Source of the DNA: Intoshia linei
Taxonomy: Eukaryota; Orthonectida; Rhopaluridae
Assembly (NCBI GenBank): GCA_001642005.1
Contig: LWCA01000664.1
Span: forward strand, 1 to 20,919
Reading direction: 5' to 3'
Length of the DNA stretch: 20,919 nt
In this document: positions 9,109 to 17,827 of the stretch, piece after piece
Layout: every line of letters begins with the position of its first letter
Numbering within the stretch: the stretch's first letter is position 1
Notes under the pieces: generated by a model
Databases searched by the model: none
Told to the model about the DNA's origin: nothing
Seen by the model: only the letters and a program-made list of their open reading frames with translations
Position numbers and translations under genes: made by a program

Positions 9109-12100
9109 CTGGTAAATTTAAAATTAACTAATTATGAAATATATTTATTTAAATTGTTTACAGATATATTCATTTTTTTACTCAAATTACTCTATTCCAT
9201 TAATTTAAAATTTTACCATGATCAATGATCGTACGTGAAACTATTTGTTGTGTAAATGAGGATTTTGCAAAATTTTTCGTGATGGGTCAAACTAACATTA
9301 TTCAAACTCTCATCCTTACTTATATAATATGCTACGCAATATTTTTGTGTGTGTGTGTGTTCCACTTTAGTAATTTATAAATGTTTCATTTTAATATTCA
9401 GTAATTGTTTATAGTCTAAATCAGTGGTTCCCAAAGTGGGCAATTAATTCAGTTAGGGGGCGTTTTGAAAAATAATGCATTAATGAGAAACAAATTTTTG
9501 GATTAATTTTTTTTATTAAATCCTCAAATCCCCATTCATTATAGATCAATTTCAAAAGTCAGGGTCTTACAAATTTAATGAATCGCGTATAAACTTTAAA
9601 ATTTAAAAAAAAAAATTTTAATTTTTTATAAAATTGATTAATCTTATTTTCACTGCTAATTAGTTCTATTAACTAAATTCACAACAGTAGCCAAATACAA
9701 ATATAATAAAAATTCTTGTGAACAAGATATTGTATTTAAAATATCATAATTGTTAGAAAAACCACCAAGAAACCCTCTATTTTATAAATTCTGTTTTTTA
9801 TGAATTTTTGGGTAAAATAGGGTTATATTGAGAAGGATTTCTGATAAACTGTTATAACCATGGCATTATATATACTCAAAAATTTTACATATACTATTTA
9901 TACGCATGAATTCACAACGTTACCACACCAATATTGTTTTATAAAGTTCATGTTAGTTTTTGCAAAATTGTATTAAAAATTAGTTAAAAATGCAAAAAGT
10001 CAATATTTTTTTTGAGAGTTAGACAATTTCAAGCACCTCATCTTGTTCACAATAACAAGTTTCATTTTTCCCCGTTGGATACTTTTGCATTGTATAAAAA
10101 AAGTGTTTTAGGACACACCTTAATATATATAGAACATGTAACATGTATTAAATTTATATTAGTTAATTATCATTATTAATTATTATAGTGTGTAATTAAT
10201 ATTTATTCATCACAATATGGTGTTACAGTGTCCAGTTTCATTATCACGAATTAAAAATTTATGAAAAGTTTCTAAAAACCTTATTATTCACCTTAATACA
10301 CCATTTTCAAAAGTGAAACTATTTTAATTTAAAGTATATGCTATATAACAGTGATGGCAAATATATGACACGCCCAGGGATTCTGCTTAACACGTTGGTA
10401 AAAAGATAATTTGAAATTTTTAATATGATGTGGAAAAATTAACTCAAAAGTGTGCAATAATAGAAAAGTGTACATACCTAAAATTATTTATTATTTAAAA
10501 GTGACACCCAACAAAAAAGAAAATAACAAAAAAAATTTTTTTGACTCAACAACTGAAAAGTCTTGTCATCACTGCTATATAACATCAAATTTCAATCGAT
10601 TTTGAAATTGATGCAATTTTTTATGCATTTATAACAGGGTCAGCAACCAGTGGCTCACAGAATAATTTTGGTAACCCTTTGATTAAGCATTTAAATTATT
10701 TATTTTTAAATTTTTCAACGTTTAAACACCGATTTAAACATTTTTATAATATAATTATAATTGGCTCATTATACATTGTATAAATATTTTGTTAAATATA
10801 CTAGAACAATTTCTCTTCTGTTAAAATTGAATTGTATAATGTGTAAATTTTCTAAAGCGGGGCTCGTAGAATTTTTTGATATATAAAAGTGGCACACGAA
10901 ATGCAAAACGTTGCCGACCCCTAATGTATAATATATTTATTTTGAACCATATTAATATAAAGCTTGTAAATTTTAATTTTTTAAGAATGTACAAATTTTT
11001 TTTTAAATGTATTTGAATATCTATTATTTAAAATATTATTTTAGTGAGTATAATTATAATTATTTTATATACCGTGTTAAAATTTTAATTAATTTTATTT
11101 TAATTATACTTATATATTTAATTTATAATTAGTTCCCCGTAATAATCATACCATTATATAATAAATATAATGTATTAATATTATTGATGATATACATTAA
11201 AATACATGTCTATAAGAATAATTTTATAGTTGTTCTTATGGATAGAGTCGAACATTAGTTTAGTGCATAATGAAAATGTAAGTAACATTAAAAAATTTAG
11301 TAAACTATGGAAACATTGAAAAGTGTTTTTATAGAAAGTGTTCTCATAGACAGAGTTTACTGTATTACATTTAAGTGTAAGCATTACTTTGTTAAAAATA
11401 ATATATTATTTTAGCTGGTAAGTATTATTGGTATAATTAATTTTGAAAATTGTACTTTAATTCAATAAAAATTATTTACTTTTTTTATGTTTTGTGAATA
11501 ATATCATATTCCTTTGATAGCAAGTAAAAATATAATATATAAATCGTTATAAACTTAAAATTAAAATATATACAACATATACAGTCAAATCTCTCAATAG
11601 CGCCATTTCGGTTTTTTGATATGTGTTTATTAATGGGGGTATTCGGTGTAACGAATAGATCACGAATACGGTTACTATGTATTAATAAGCATATATATAA
11701 TAAAATAATGATAAAATGAAGTTCATTCATCCAACACGCGTTTTTTAATGTATTTGTTTGTAAATTTAATTAAAATTTGATAAAATATAATTAAAATTAG
11801 ATTAATAATTTCTATATTAACTGTTTATATTAATATATTTATGATTTTAAATTAAAAATTTACTCATTTTAATTAAATTTTTTTTAAACTATTTTAAAAT
11901 TGAAGCGATATTGAGAAATTTTCTTATATGTTTATTATAAAATTTAAATATAGTGGCGGTATTGAGAGGTCTGACTGTAATTAAAAATAATGTATATATT
12001 AATTTTTTCTAAATAATATATTTCAATGTAACCCTTAAACTCTATATCAGTGGTAGCGAAAATAGTATTTGCGTGTTGAAACATTATTTGATTAAACTGT

Positions 12101-12887
12101 TTTTAACTCACATCAAATAAAAAATGATTTTATTTTAAACTATGAAATTAGAATTTAAGTAAACATACATAATCATTTGAATATATTCAGATTAAAATTT
12201 TATTTAACTTTAAAAAATAATAGATTTTTTAATAATGCTACGTTTCGTAAAAAGTTCGACAGAGGTTATTACTAATACATTATTTAGGTAATTATATATA
12301 ATGTAATATATGTAGTATAATGTTTTGATTGATAAAACATTAAATATTTTATAATATTAATACACTATATCACAGCATTATGTAAATATTATATTTATTA
12401 AATAATTAAGCCTAAAAATGTGGCAGATCGATCCTATGGTGTATATCTTAAAAAAATTCAACTCTACATACATAATCTAATAAATTAATGATAATTATCA
12501 TTATTAATATAAAAATGATATTATATTATATAAAAACTTACAAAACTTTATTTTTTTATTTTGCATTGATATTTATTTATCATATTATTTACATGTTAGT
12601 TATATATTTTTTATAATAAATAAATTGCAAATTTATTACAATTATTTTTTTTATTTGTGTTTAGTCGGTAATTTTAAAATTTTTATTAACAACGTTTAAA
12701 AATCATACCTGTGAACTGTGTTCACCGAACACGAATCTTGCCAAATTTTAATTCAAAAAAATATAATATATTTTATAATTACAAAATTCAGAATCATAAT
12801 AAATAATTTAATTATTTTTAGATAGTAATTAGTTTTTTTTAATTCTTTCAAAAATGTTTTCAAAAATTTAATTCACTTTCATAGAAT
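9109..12887 (+). CDS. Sparse 5' part of a 3-nt microexon array
   Basis: Each entry is a splice acceptor ending in TAG, three nucleotides, then a GTAA donor: CTG 9109-9111, TGT 10189-10191, CTG 11415-11417 (donor GTAAGT), TCG 12665-12667, ATA 12822-12824, AAT 12885-12887. Weaker candidates are TGA 11045-11047 (donor GTAT) and a 6-nt TTCCCC 11133-11138 (donor GTAATA). With the phase-1 carry from the signal-peptide exon the six strong triplets read T-V-S-V-D-K without a stop; including the weaker two also gives no stop. Introns here are long because transposons have landed in them. That these are real exons is inferred from the splice-site pattern, the exact spacing and the frame; no transcript evidence is available. 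Individual members, especially 10189, may be chance matches. Confidence 0.5.
9422..9465 (+). mobile_element. Left end of a hAT-type element (fragment)
   Basis: CAGTGGTTCCCAAAGTGGGC, followed shortly by TTAGGGGGCGTTTTG, is a well-known kind of hAT terminus. I searched up to 10348 for the reverse end (GGGAACCACTG) and found none. The element is truncated, or its right end has decayed. It lies in an intron of the microexon gene. Confidence 0.6.
10349..10574. mobile_element. Non-autonomous hAT element (MITE), 226 bp
   Basis: Ends CAGTGATGGCAA and, on the other strand, CAGTGATGACAA. A perfect 8-bp target duplication CTATATAA lies at 10341-10348 and 10575-10582. There is no coding content. It sits in an intron of the microexon gene. 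Confidence 0.88.
10635..10923. mobile_element. Non-autonomous hAT element (MITE), 289 bp
   Basis: Left end CAGGGTCAGCAACC; right end in reverse TAGGGGTCGGCAACG. Target duplication ATTTATAA (10627-10634) against ATGTATAA (10924-10931), one mismatch, so somewhat old. No coding content. Confidence 0.8.
11199..11362. mobile_element. Possible old pogo/Tigger-like MITE
   Basis: The right end, read in reverse from 11362, is CAGTAAACTCTGTCTATGAG, flanked by TA. The left end is degraded: ATGTCTATAAGAATAATTTT at about 11205 aligns with the interior of the right arm, but the first ten bases are not clear. The open frame on the minus strand here (11181-11384) is a by-product. It lies between two triplets of the microexon array. 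Confidence 0.35.
11582..11977. mobile_element. pogo/Tigger-like MITE, 396 bp
   Basis: Inverted ends CAGTCAAATCTCTCAATA and, reversed from the right, CAGTCAGACCTCTCAATA (16 of 18 identical). TA dinucleotides flank both sides (11580-11581 and 11978-11979), the target used by Tc1/mariner/pogo transposons. There is no transposase. It enlarges the intron between CTG 11415 and TCG 12665. Confidence 0.85.
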
Positions 12888-13027
12888 GTAATGAAAATAG
12901 TCAAATTTAACTTTATATTACAGAGTGTTCAATGAACTTCAGTGTTCAGTGTTCATTTTATGACTATACCTTTGATAAAATTAGTAAACTTAAGTAATAA
13001 TCATTACCAATAACTACTTAATAAATT

Positions 13028-13216
13028 TTAAAATAAAAATAAATAAAAATTATCGAATTTACGGACTAAATTAAGAACCGCACATTTAGTAGGAAGCCTA
13101 TCAATTCCAAATTTATTTATAAAATTTTCGCGTACAATTATATTAAATTTTCCATATTTAATCATCTCTTGAACTAGGAATAATCTTTCATCTATCAAAA
13201 TTATAATATCAATCAA
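13028..13216 (-). pseudogene. Helix-turn-helix transposase relic (DUF4817-like)
   Basis: A 62-codon minus-strand ORF with ERLFLVQEMIKYGKFN, then VRENFINKFGIDRLP and TKCAVLNLVRKFDN. The layout (E-x3-V...Y-x-x-x...VRx-F-x-x-K-F...P-x-x-x-x-I/L-x-x-LVxKF) matches the N-terminal DNA-binding helix-turn-helix found in insect transposon proteins of the DUF4817 type. No catalytic domain follows, so it is a fragment. It lies inside an intron of the microexon gene in the antisense direction. Recognition is by residue pattern only. Confidence 0.5.
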
Positions 13217-13462
13217 ATTTAGTTTCAGAAAGTTTACATACAGATTGTTTTGAACTTTATTATGACTATAATTTTTCTATATGAATATGCACTGAAAGTA
13301 TAGCTTTAAAATAAATACCCTGTAGTAATAACATTGTACTACAAATGTATACATTCAAATTAATATCTATAAAACGGTAGTACGTAAATCAAAAAAAATA
13401 AAATATCAATTATTTTATTATATAAATTTAAATTTATTAATGTATAAATCATTTTTAATTAG

Positions 13463-15591
13463 CTCGTAAAACATTAAAAACGTGCATTATAAAGAAATAT
13501 AATTATTAATTAATGAAACAGAATACTTTATCAATTTTTTATATTTTATTAACTAATTATTTTATCAGAAATATACCATTAATTAAGTATTACCAAATAT
13601 GCTGCAAGTTAGAAATTTTATGATAAAATTTTAAATAAAATTAAAAAAATATTACCTGTATATTAAATTAGAAATATTGCGCCAAAAATTTGTTGAGTTA
13701 ATAACATGAATTGATAATTACAATTCAATAATACAAAGTGCAACAAAAAGTTCCAAATGTTTTAATTGATATCTAATTAATAGACAAGATCCATATAAAT
13801 ATTTGAAATGTAAATTAAATTCACTTTACAAATCCATATTAATAAAAAAAATTTATTAAAAAAGTGAATAAAGAATATAATGATAAATTTTGATTTTGAT
13901 TTGACATTTATGGCGCAAATTTACAACAGGCAATATGTTATCTTTTTTAATGTGACAAATTTTTATTTTCAATCAATTTTTTACATCAACAATTAATTGT
14001 ACGGATTATGGTAATTATTTTTTTCTGAGTGATTTTAATAATTATATCAATAAATTAAACAAATTAATTTGATTAAATAGTCATTAATTGTGTCTTGAAT
14101 TTCTAATATTACTTAATTTTTCTTAAATTGACTTTTACAAAATTGTAATAATATAGTGTTTAGATCCAATTATATAATTATACACATTATATTCAGTTTG
14201 TAATTTATTATTACTTTATCATTATCAATCAGAGGTAGCAATCCATTCATCTTTTTTAATAGTCTTAGAAAATATACAGGGGATAAGAAAATGATATATT
14301 TTTATGTGGTTGGCTAAAATCTGAGGAAATTTTAATTTATTTATATATTTACAATTGATTAATAAATTTATATTAAAATAAAAACAGATCGTTAGTTTTA
14401 TATTTATCATTTATATTTATCAATTATATATTTTTCTCAATAATGATTAAATTCATTAGCCGATAAAAATTATTTCATTATATTTATAGAGTGTAATATT
14501 TTTATGATTCTTGAAATCCAAATTTTTTAAATTTAAATAATATGCGTTGATTTTAATTAATATAAAAATTTTGTTAATAAAAATAATTATTAAATTCAGT
14601 CGGTAATTATAGTTTATATACAATTTATATCTGTAACATGTACTTAGTTTCAATTTTTATATAATTATACACTATTAAATTAATAGCACGTAAATAATAA
14701 TTATTGTAATAAAAAACATTTAAAAAAAAATGTATTAATATATTTATATCATTGTTATTACCTTTATAATTAACATCATTAGGAGGTAAATTATAGAAAC
14801 AAGCAATGATCTCTAAAAATGAAATATATTTAAATATTTAAATCATAATATCTATACTTTCATTAGCATGTAAATTATATATAAAAATTAAATTAAATCG
14901 ATTAAATTTAATTTCAATGTTTTATATTACAGCTTGTATATTTATTATTTATTAATGAGACTATTTATAATAATTTTTTTTTGATTTCATAAATATTTTA
15001 TTATGCTGCATAGATTGTAAATTTACAATACATTTAATTGACTAATTGATACTATTAATTTATTGTTTTTAGATGGTTTGGAAAATTTTATATGATAAAG
15101 TGAAAAATTTTTGAATTTTTATTATTTTCAGTTTGTAATTTTTTAAGTAGTTACAAATCACTAAATTATATTCGAAATTGTTAATTTTATAAAAAATCTA
15201 TACTTATTATATACTTGATATATTTTCATAGATAGTAATTATAAAATAACGTGATAAGTGTATTTAAATTATATATATATATTTTTGATTATAGACGGCA
15301 ATTTTGCTAAACTTTTTAGAATTTTGTTAAAATAACTTTGAAGTTATAATTTTTATTAAATTTTAAATTAAAATAACATTTAGATGGTAATAGAAAATTA
15401 ATTTATTATAAACCCATTTTAACATACGACAATTTATTTTTCGATTAATTTAAACTTATATGTTTTCAGTAAAAATTTCAAATTTATTCATATAATATTC
15501 AAACTAATTTTATAGAATGTAAGATTTATAATTTTATTAATTTTTGTTCATATAAAAAAATGCTTATTATTTTTTTTAATTTCAGCAAAAA
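13463..15591 (+). CDS. Dense part of the 3-nt microexon array
   Basis: Triplets between AG and GT, by first base: CTC 13463, TTT 14197, ATC 14388 (donor GTTAGT), AGT 14490, TCG 14600, CAC 14687, GAG 14783, CAT 14867, CTT 14933 (GTATAT), ATT 15014, ATG 15073 (GTTTGG), TTT 15132, ATA 15232, ACG 15295 (GC donor, GCAATT), ATG 15384, AAT 15516 (GTAAGA), then a 6-nt CAAAAA 15586-15591. From 14197 the implied introns are 56-188 nt. Acceptors vary (TTCAG, TATAG, CATAG, TTTAG, ATTAG) and the introns do not align with each other, so this is not a tandem repeat. Carrying on in phase 1 from the upstream triplets the frame reads S-L-Y-Q-F-A-R-A-S-Y-Y-V-Y-N-D-E-S-K with no stop. The open frame depends on including ATC 14388; without it TTT then AGT makes TAG. 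Confidence 0.6.
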
Positions 15592-15782
15592 GTAAATTTT
15601 TAAGAATTTAAATATCTTTTTGAATGATGGTATCATCCCATCAATTGCATTAATTCGGTTTGAACACTTTTCTATGCATGGGCACATCACAAATTTTTAA
15701 TTTAAGATACAAAATGATTTAATTAAGTGTAAATCAGGAGTAAAAGAAAATTATGGATAAAATAAATATAAATTAATCATAG

Positions 15783-15985
15783 GATGTAAATGTTTTTATC
15801 AATACATTATCATGTATGTCGATTTGATGGGTTGTAAAAATGATATTTATTTTCAACTAATTATGTTAGATTGTAAATTTTATATTACATTTGTATTGTT
15901 TTTAGTATTATTAAAATCAATATATATTTTAAATGGGATTTTGTTCACCATTCTTAAAAATAATAATAACAAAGAAAAGATTTAA
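15783..15985 (+). CDS. Candidate 3' end of the microexon gene
   Basis: Two more triplets fit the pattern: GAT 15783-15785 (CATAG, GTAAAT) and ATT 15870-15872 (TTAG, GTAAAT). After TGTTTTTAG at 15905 the carried T continues TTA TTA AAA TCA and stays open to TAA at 15983-15985, giving LLLKSIYILNGILFTILK, then a run of Asn and KEKI. This could be the terminal exon. If ATT is used, the last intron is only 33 nt, shorter than any other here, so it may be skipped. The alternative is that CAAAAA at 15586 begins the last exon, read on as S-K-S-K-F-L-R-I-stop (TAA at 15608-15610). I cannot decide between them. Confidence 0.35.
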
Positions 15986-16008
15986 AATGTTCGGAAAGAG
16001 GGATCTAG

Positions 16009-16014
16009 AATAAA
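16009..16014 (+). terminator. Candidate poly(A) signal of the microexon gene
   Basis: AATAAA 24 nt after the candidate stop at 15983-15985, followed by a GU-rich stretch (TGTTGTAAATGTGCATG, 16022-16038). Another AATAAA at 15761-15766 would serve the shorter version that ends at 15610. Confidence 0.35.
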
Positions 16015-17155
16015 AAATATATGTTGTAAATGTGCATGTTTTTTTTGGCTAAAATATTATTGTTTATTTTAATTTTCTAACATGTTTAGTAAGTAATACT
16101 ATAATGCCAAAAACAAAAAGTTTATTATACATTTATATATAATATTTATTATTACAAATATTTAACAATTATTATTATGCATTATATGTATATTTGGTTT
16201 AATATTAATTATATTAATCTAAATATTAATTTTTTGAATTCTGATTTTATTAATCAAATATTCTCAAAAATTAAGTATTCCAATAATTTTAGTGAGTAAA
16301 ATATTATAATAATAATAATATGTATATTAGGCTGTGCAATTAAAATTATTTTGATAATTTTCGAGGACGATTAGTTCACAATCTGTTCATTTATGTAATA
16401 TTTAGATTAGTTCGAAATAAAAATATTTAAAAATAGTCTACCCACTCGAATCGGCATTTTTGTTAAGATCCCATTGTAGATTATGTTATTTTACAGAAAA
16501 ATACACCAGATGTGCACTAATCGACCTTGATTCTTGAATAAGTGTGAACCCTAATGATTTGAGCCTAATGTACAATGTACATATAAATATTTGAAAAAAT
16601 TTTGTAATTTTATTGAATTTTTAATACAATTGTAAATGTGAAAATGTATAGCAAGTAATTTTTTTCTAATATGAACAATACCATTTTGATATTTGTGTAT
16701 GTATAATATACATTCTATATTTATGACGACAACGGTATTGCTGATGCTATTATATGATTATTACCAATCCATATTATTTCGAATGTCTGAATTGCTTCAG
16801 CTATACTTGGTGTGTCTTAATTAGTTTATACAGGGGTCCCAAATTCACCTTATCAACTGCTATATATAGATTTTATAAAAATTACTAAGTGATTACTGAG
16901 TTCTCGGTTTTAGTATTTTTGACTTTATTTATTTTATTTTGACCGAGTTCTTATATTTTTTTATTGATTTTAAAATTCATCTCTTCCTTTCATAAATAAT
17001 TTTGATAATCATTAATATAGCATTTTTTATGGGCGTTGAACTTCAAAGTTTGAATTATGATATTTTTGATACATTATTACCTAACAGGTTCTTATTTTGG
17101 GCCATCCCCAATCGTAGTACATACTTTTTACTGAAGCTATAATAGGTGTGAAATT

Positions 17156-17827
17156 GTGTGTTCAATTTTTGTAAAAAGTAATGAGTTTTAAAACTCAATA
17201 CTTTTTAGAATAAACATATTTTAAAAATTATTAATTTTGTTAATCAGATTGGTTTTTCAATCAAAGCATTAAAAAATTGCATTAAATAAATAATTAAATT
17301 ATCAATACTTTCAACTAGTACATCAGATGAAATATTATTTTCTGCGACGGGGTTATCCACGTCTATTGGTAAAACTAGGATTACGCCAGAAATAATTGAA
17401 ACTGATTTTTAAAATACAATAAAAACTTGATGTCCACAAAAACTAATTTATAAACAATTTTTTGTTAATAACAAATTTAACTATCTACTACTTTATACTA
17501 GTTTATATATGATACTACTTTCTTATAAATTTCGGATATTATTATCCTCTAAATATCAGTTATTTATTTATTGTATATAATTTATTTTTTATTGCCATCG
17601 AAAATCAGCAAGATTAATTGTATGTTTTGAATTTTTTACGTTTTGTGAACCAAAATTGAAAACTCATCAAATTGTTTTTAAGTATTTTTATTAAATTTTG
17701 AAAAAACGTACTTACTGAGTTTTTAAAAAAAAAATTGTTTTACTGAGTTTTACTATACTGGATTTTTATTTTGTAAAAAAAAGTACTTAGTGCTTACTGA
17801 TTTCCTAAAAAACTAAGTTGAACACAC
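17156..17827. repeat. Region bounded by a 10-bp inverted repeat
   Basis: GTGTGTTCAA at 17156-17165 and its exact complement TTGAACACAC at 17818-17827. The interior repeats ACTTACTGAGTTTT-like words. No target duplication is clear, so a 672-bp MITE is possible but unproved. Confidence 0.3.
17173..17206. repeat. Near-perfect 34-bp palindrome
   Basis: Two 17-base arms, AAAAAGTAATGAGTTTT and AAAACTCAATACTTTTT, pair with one mismatch and no loop. It lies just inside the left inverted repeat at 17156. Confidence 0.7.

Noticed and set aside
9164-9227. Terminal exon after TTTACAG giving a hydrophobic 21-residue tail
   Set aside because: It is open in the right phase but low in complexity, and it would ignore the whole downstream array. 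It remains a fallback for a simple two- or three-exon gene.
9349-9360. GT microsatellite and other simple repeats
   Set aside because: Ordinary low-complexity DNA with no sign of function.
11264-11277. 14-nt exon before a perfect GTAAGT donor
   Set aside because: Its length is not a multiple of three, so it would shift the frame of the array. It also lies in a probable MITE.
12924-12926. AGT between TTACAG and GTTCAA as another microexon
   Set aside because: The donor is poor and, after AAT 12885, it would create TAG. The surrounding GTGTTCA words are a local simple repeat.
13229-13246. AAA 13229 and ATT 13244 as microexons
   Set aside because: They are 12 nt apart, so both cannot be used. 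AAA gives a stop, and both donors are weak GTTT.
13381-13383. TAC between CGGTAG and GTAAAT
   Set aside because: It fits the strict pattern and causes no stop, but the acceptor has no pyrimidine or T-rich tract. Kept out of the main model; it may still be real.
14225-14653. Two minus-strand ORFs of 61 and 65 codons
   Set aside because: They are AT-rich antisense shadows of the microexon block, without motifs.
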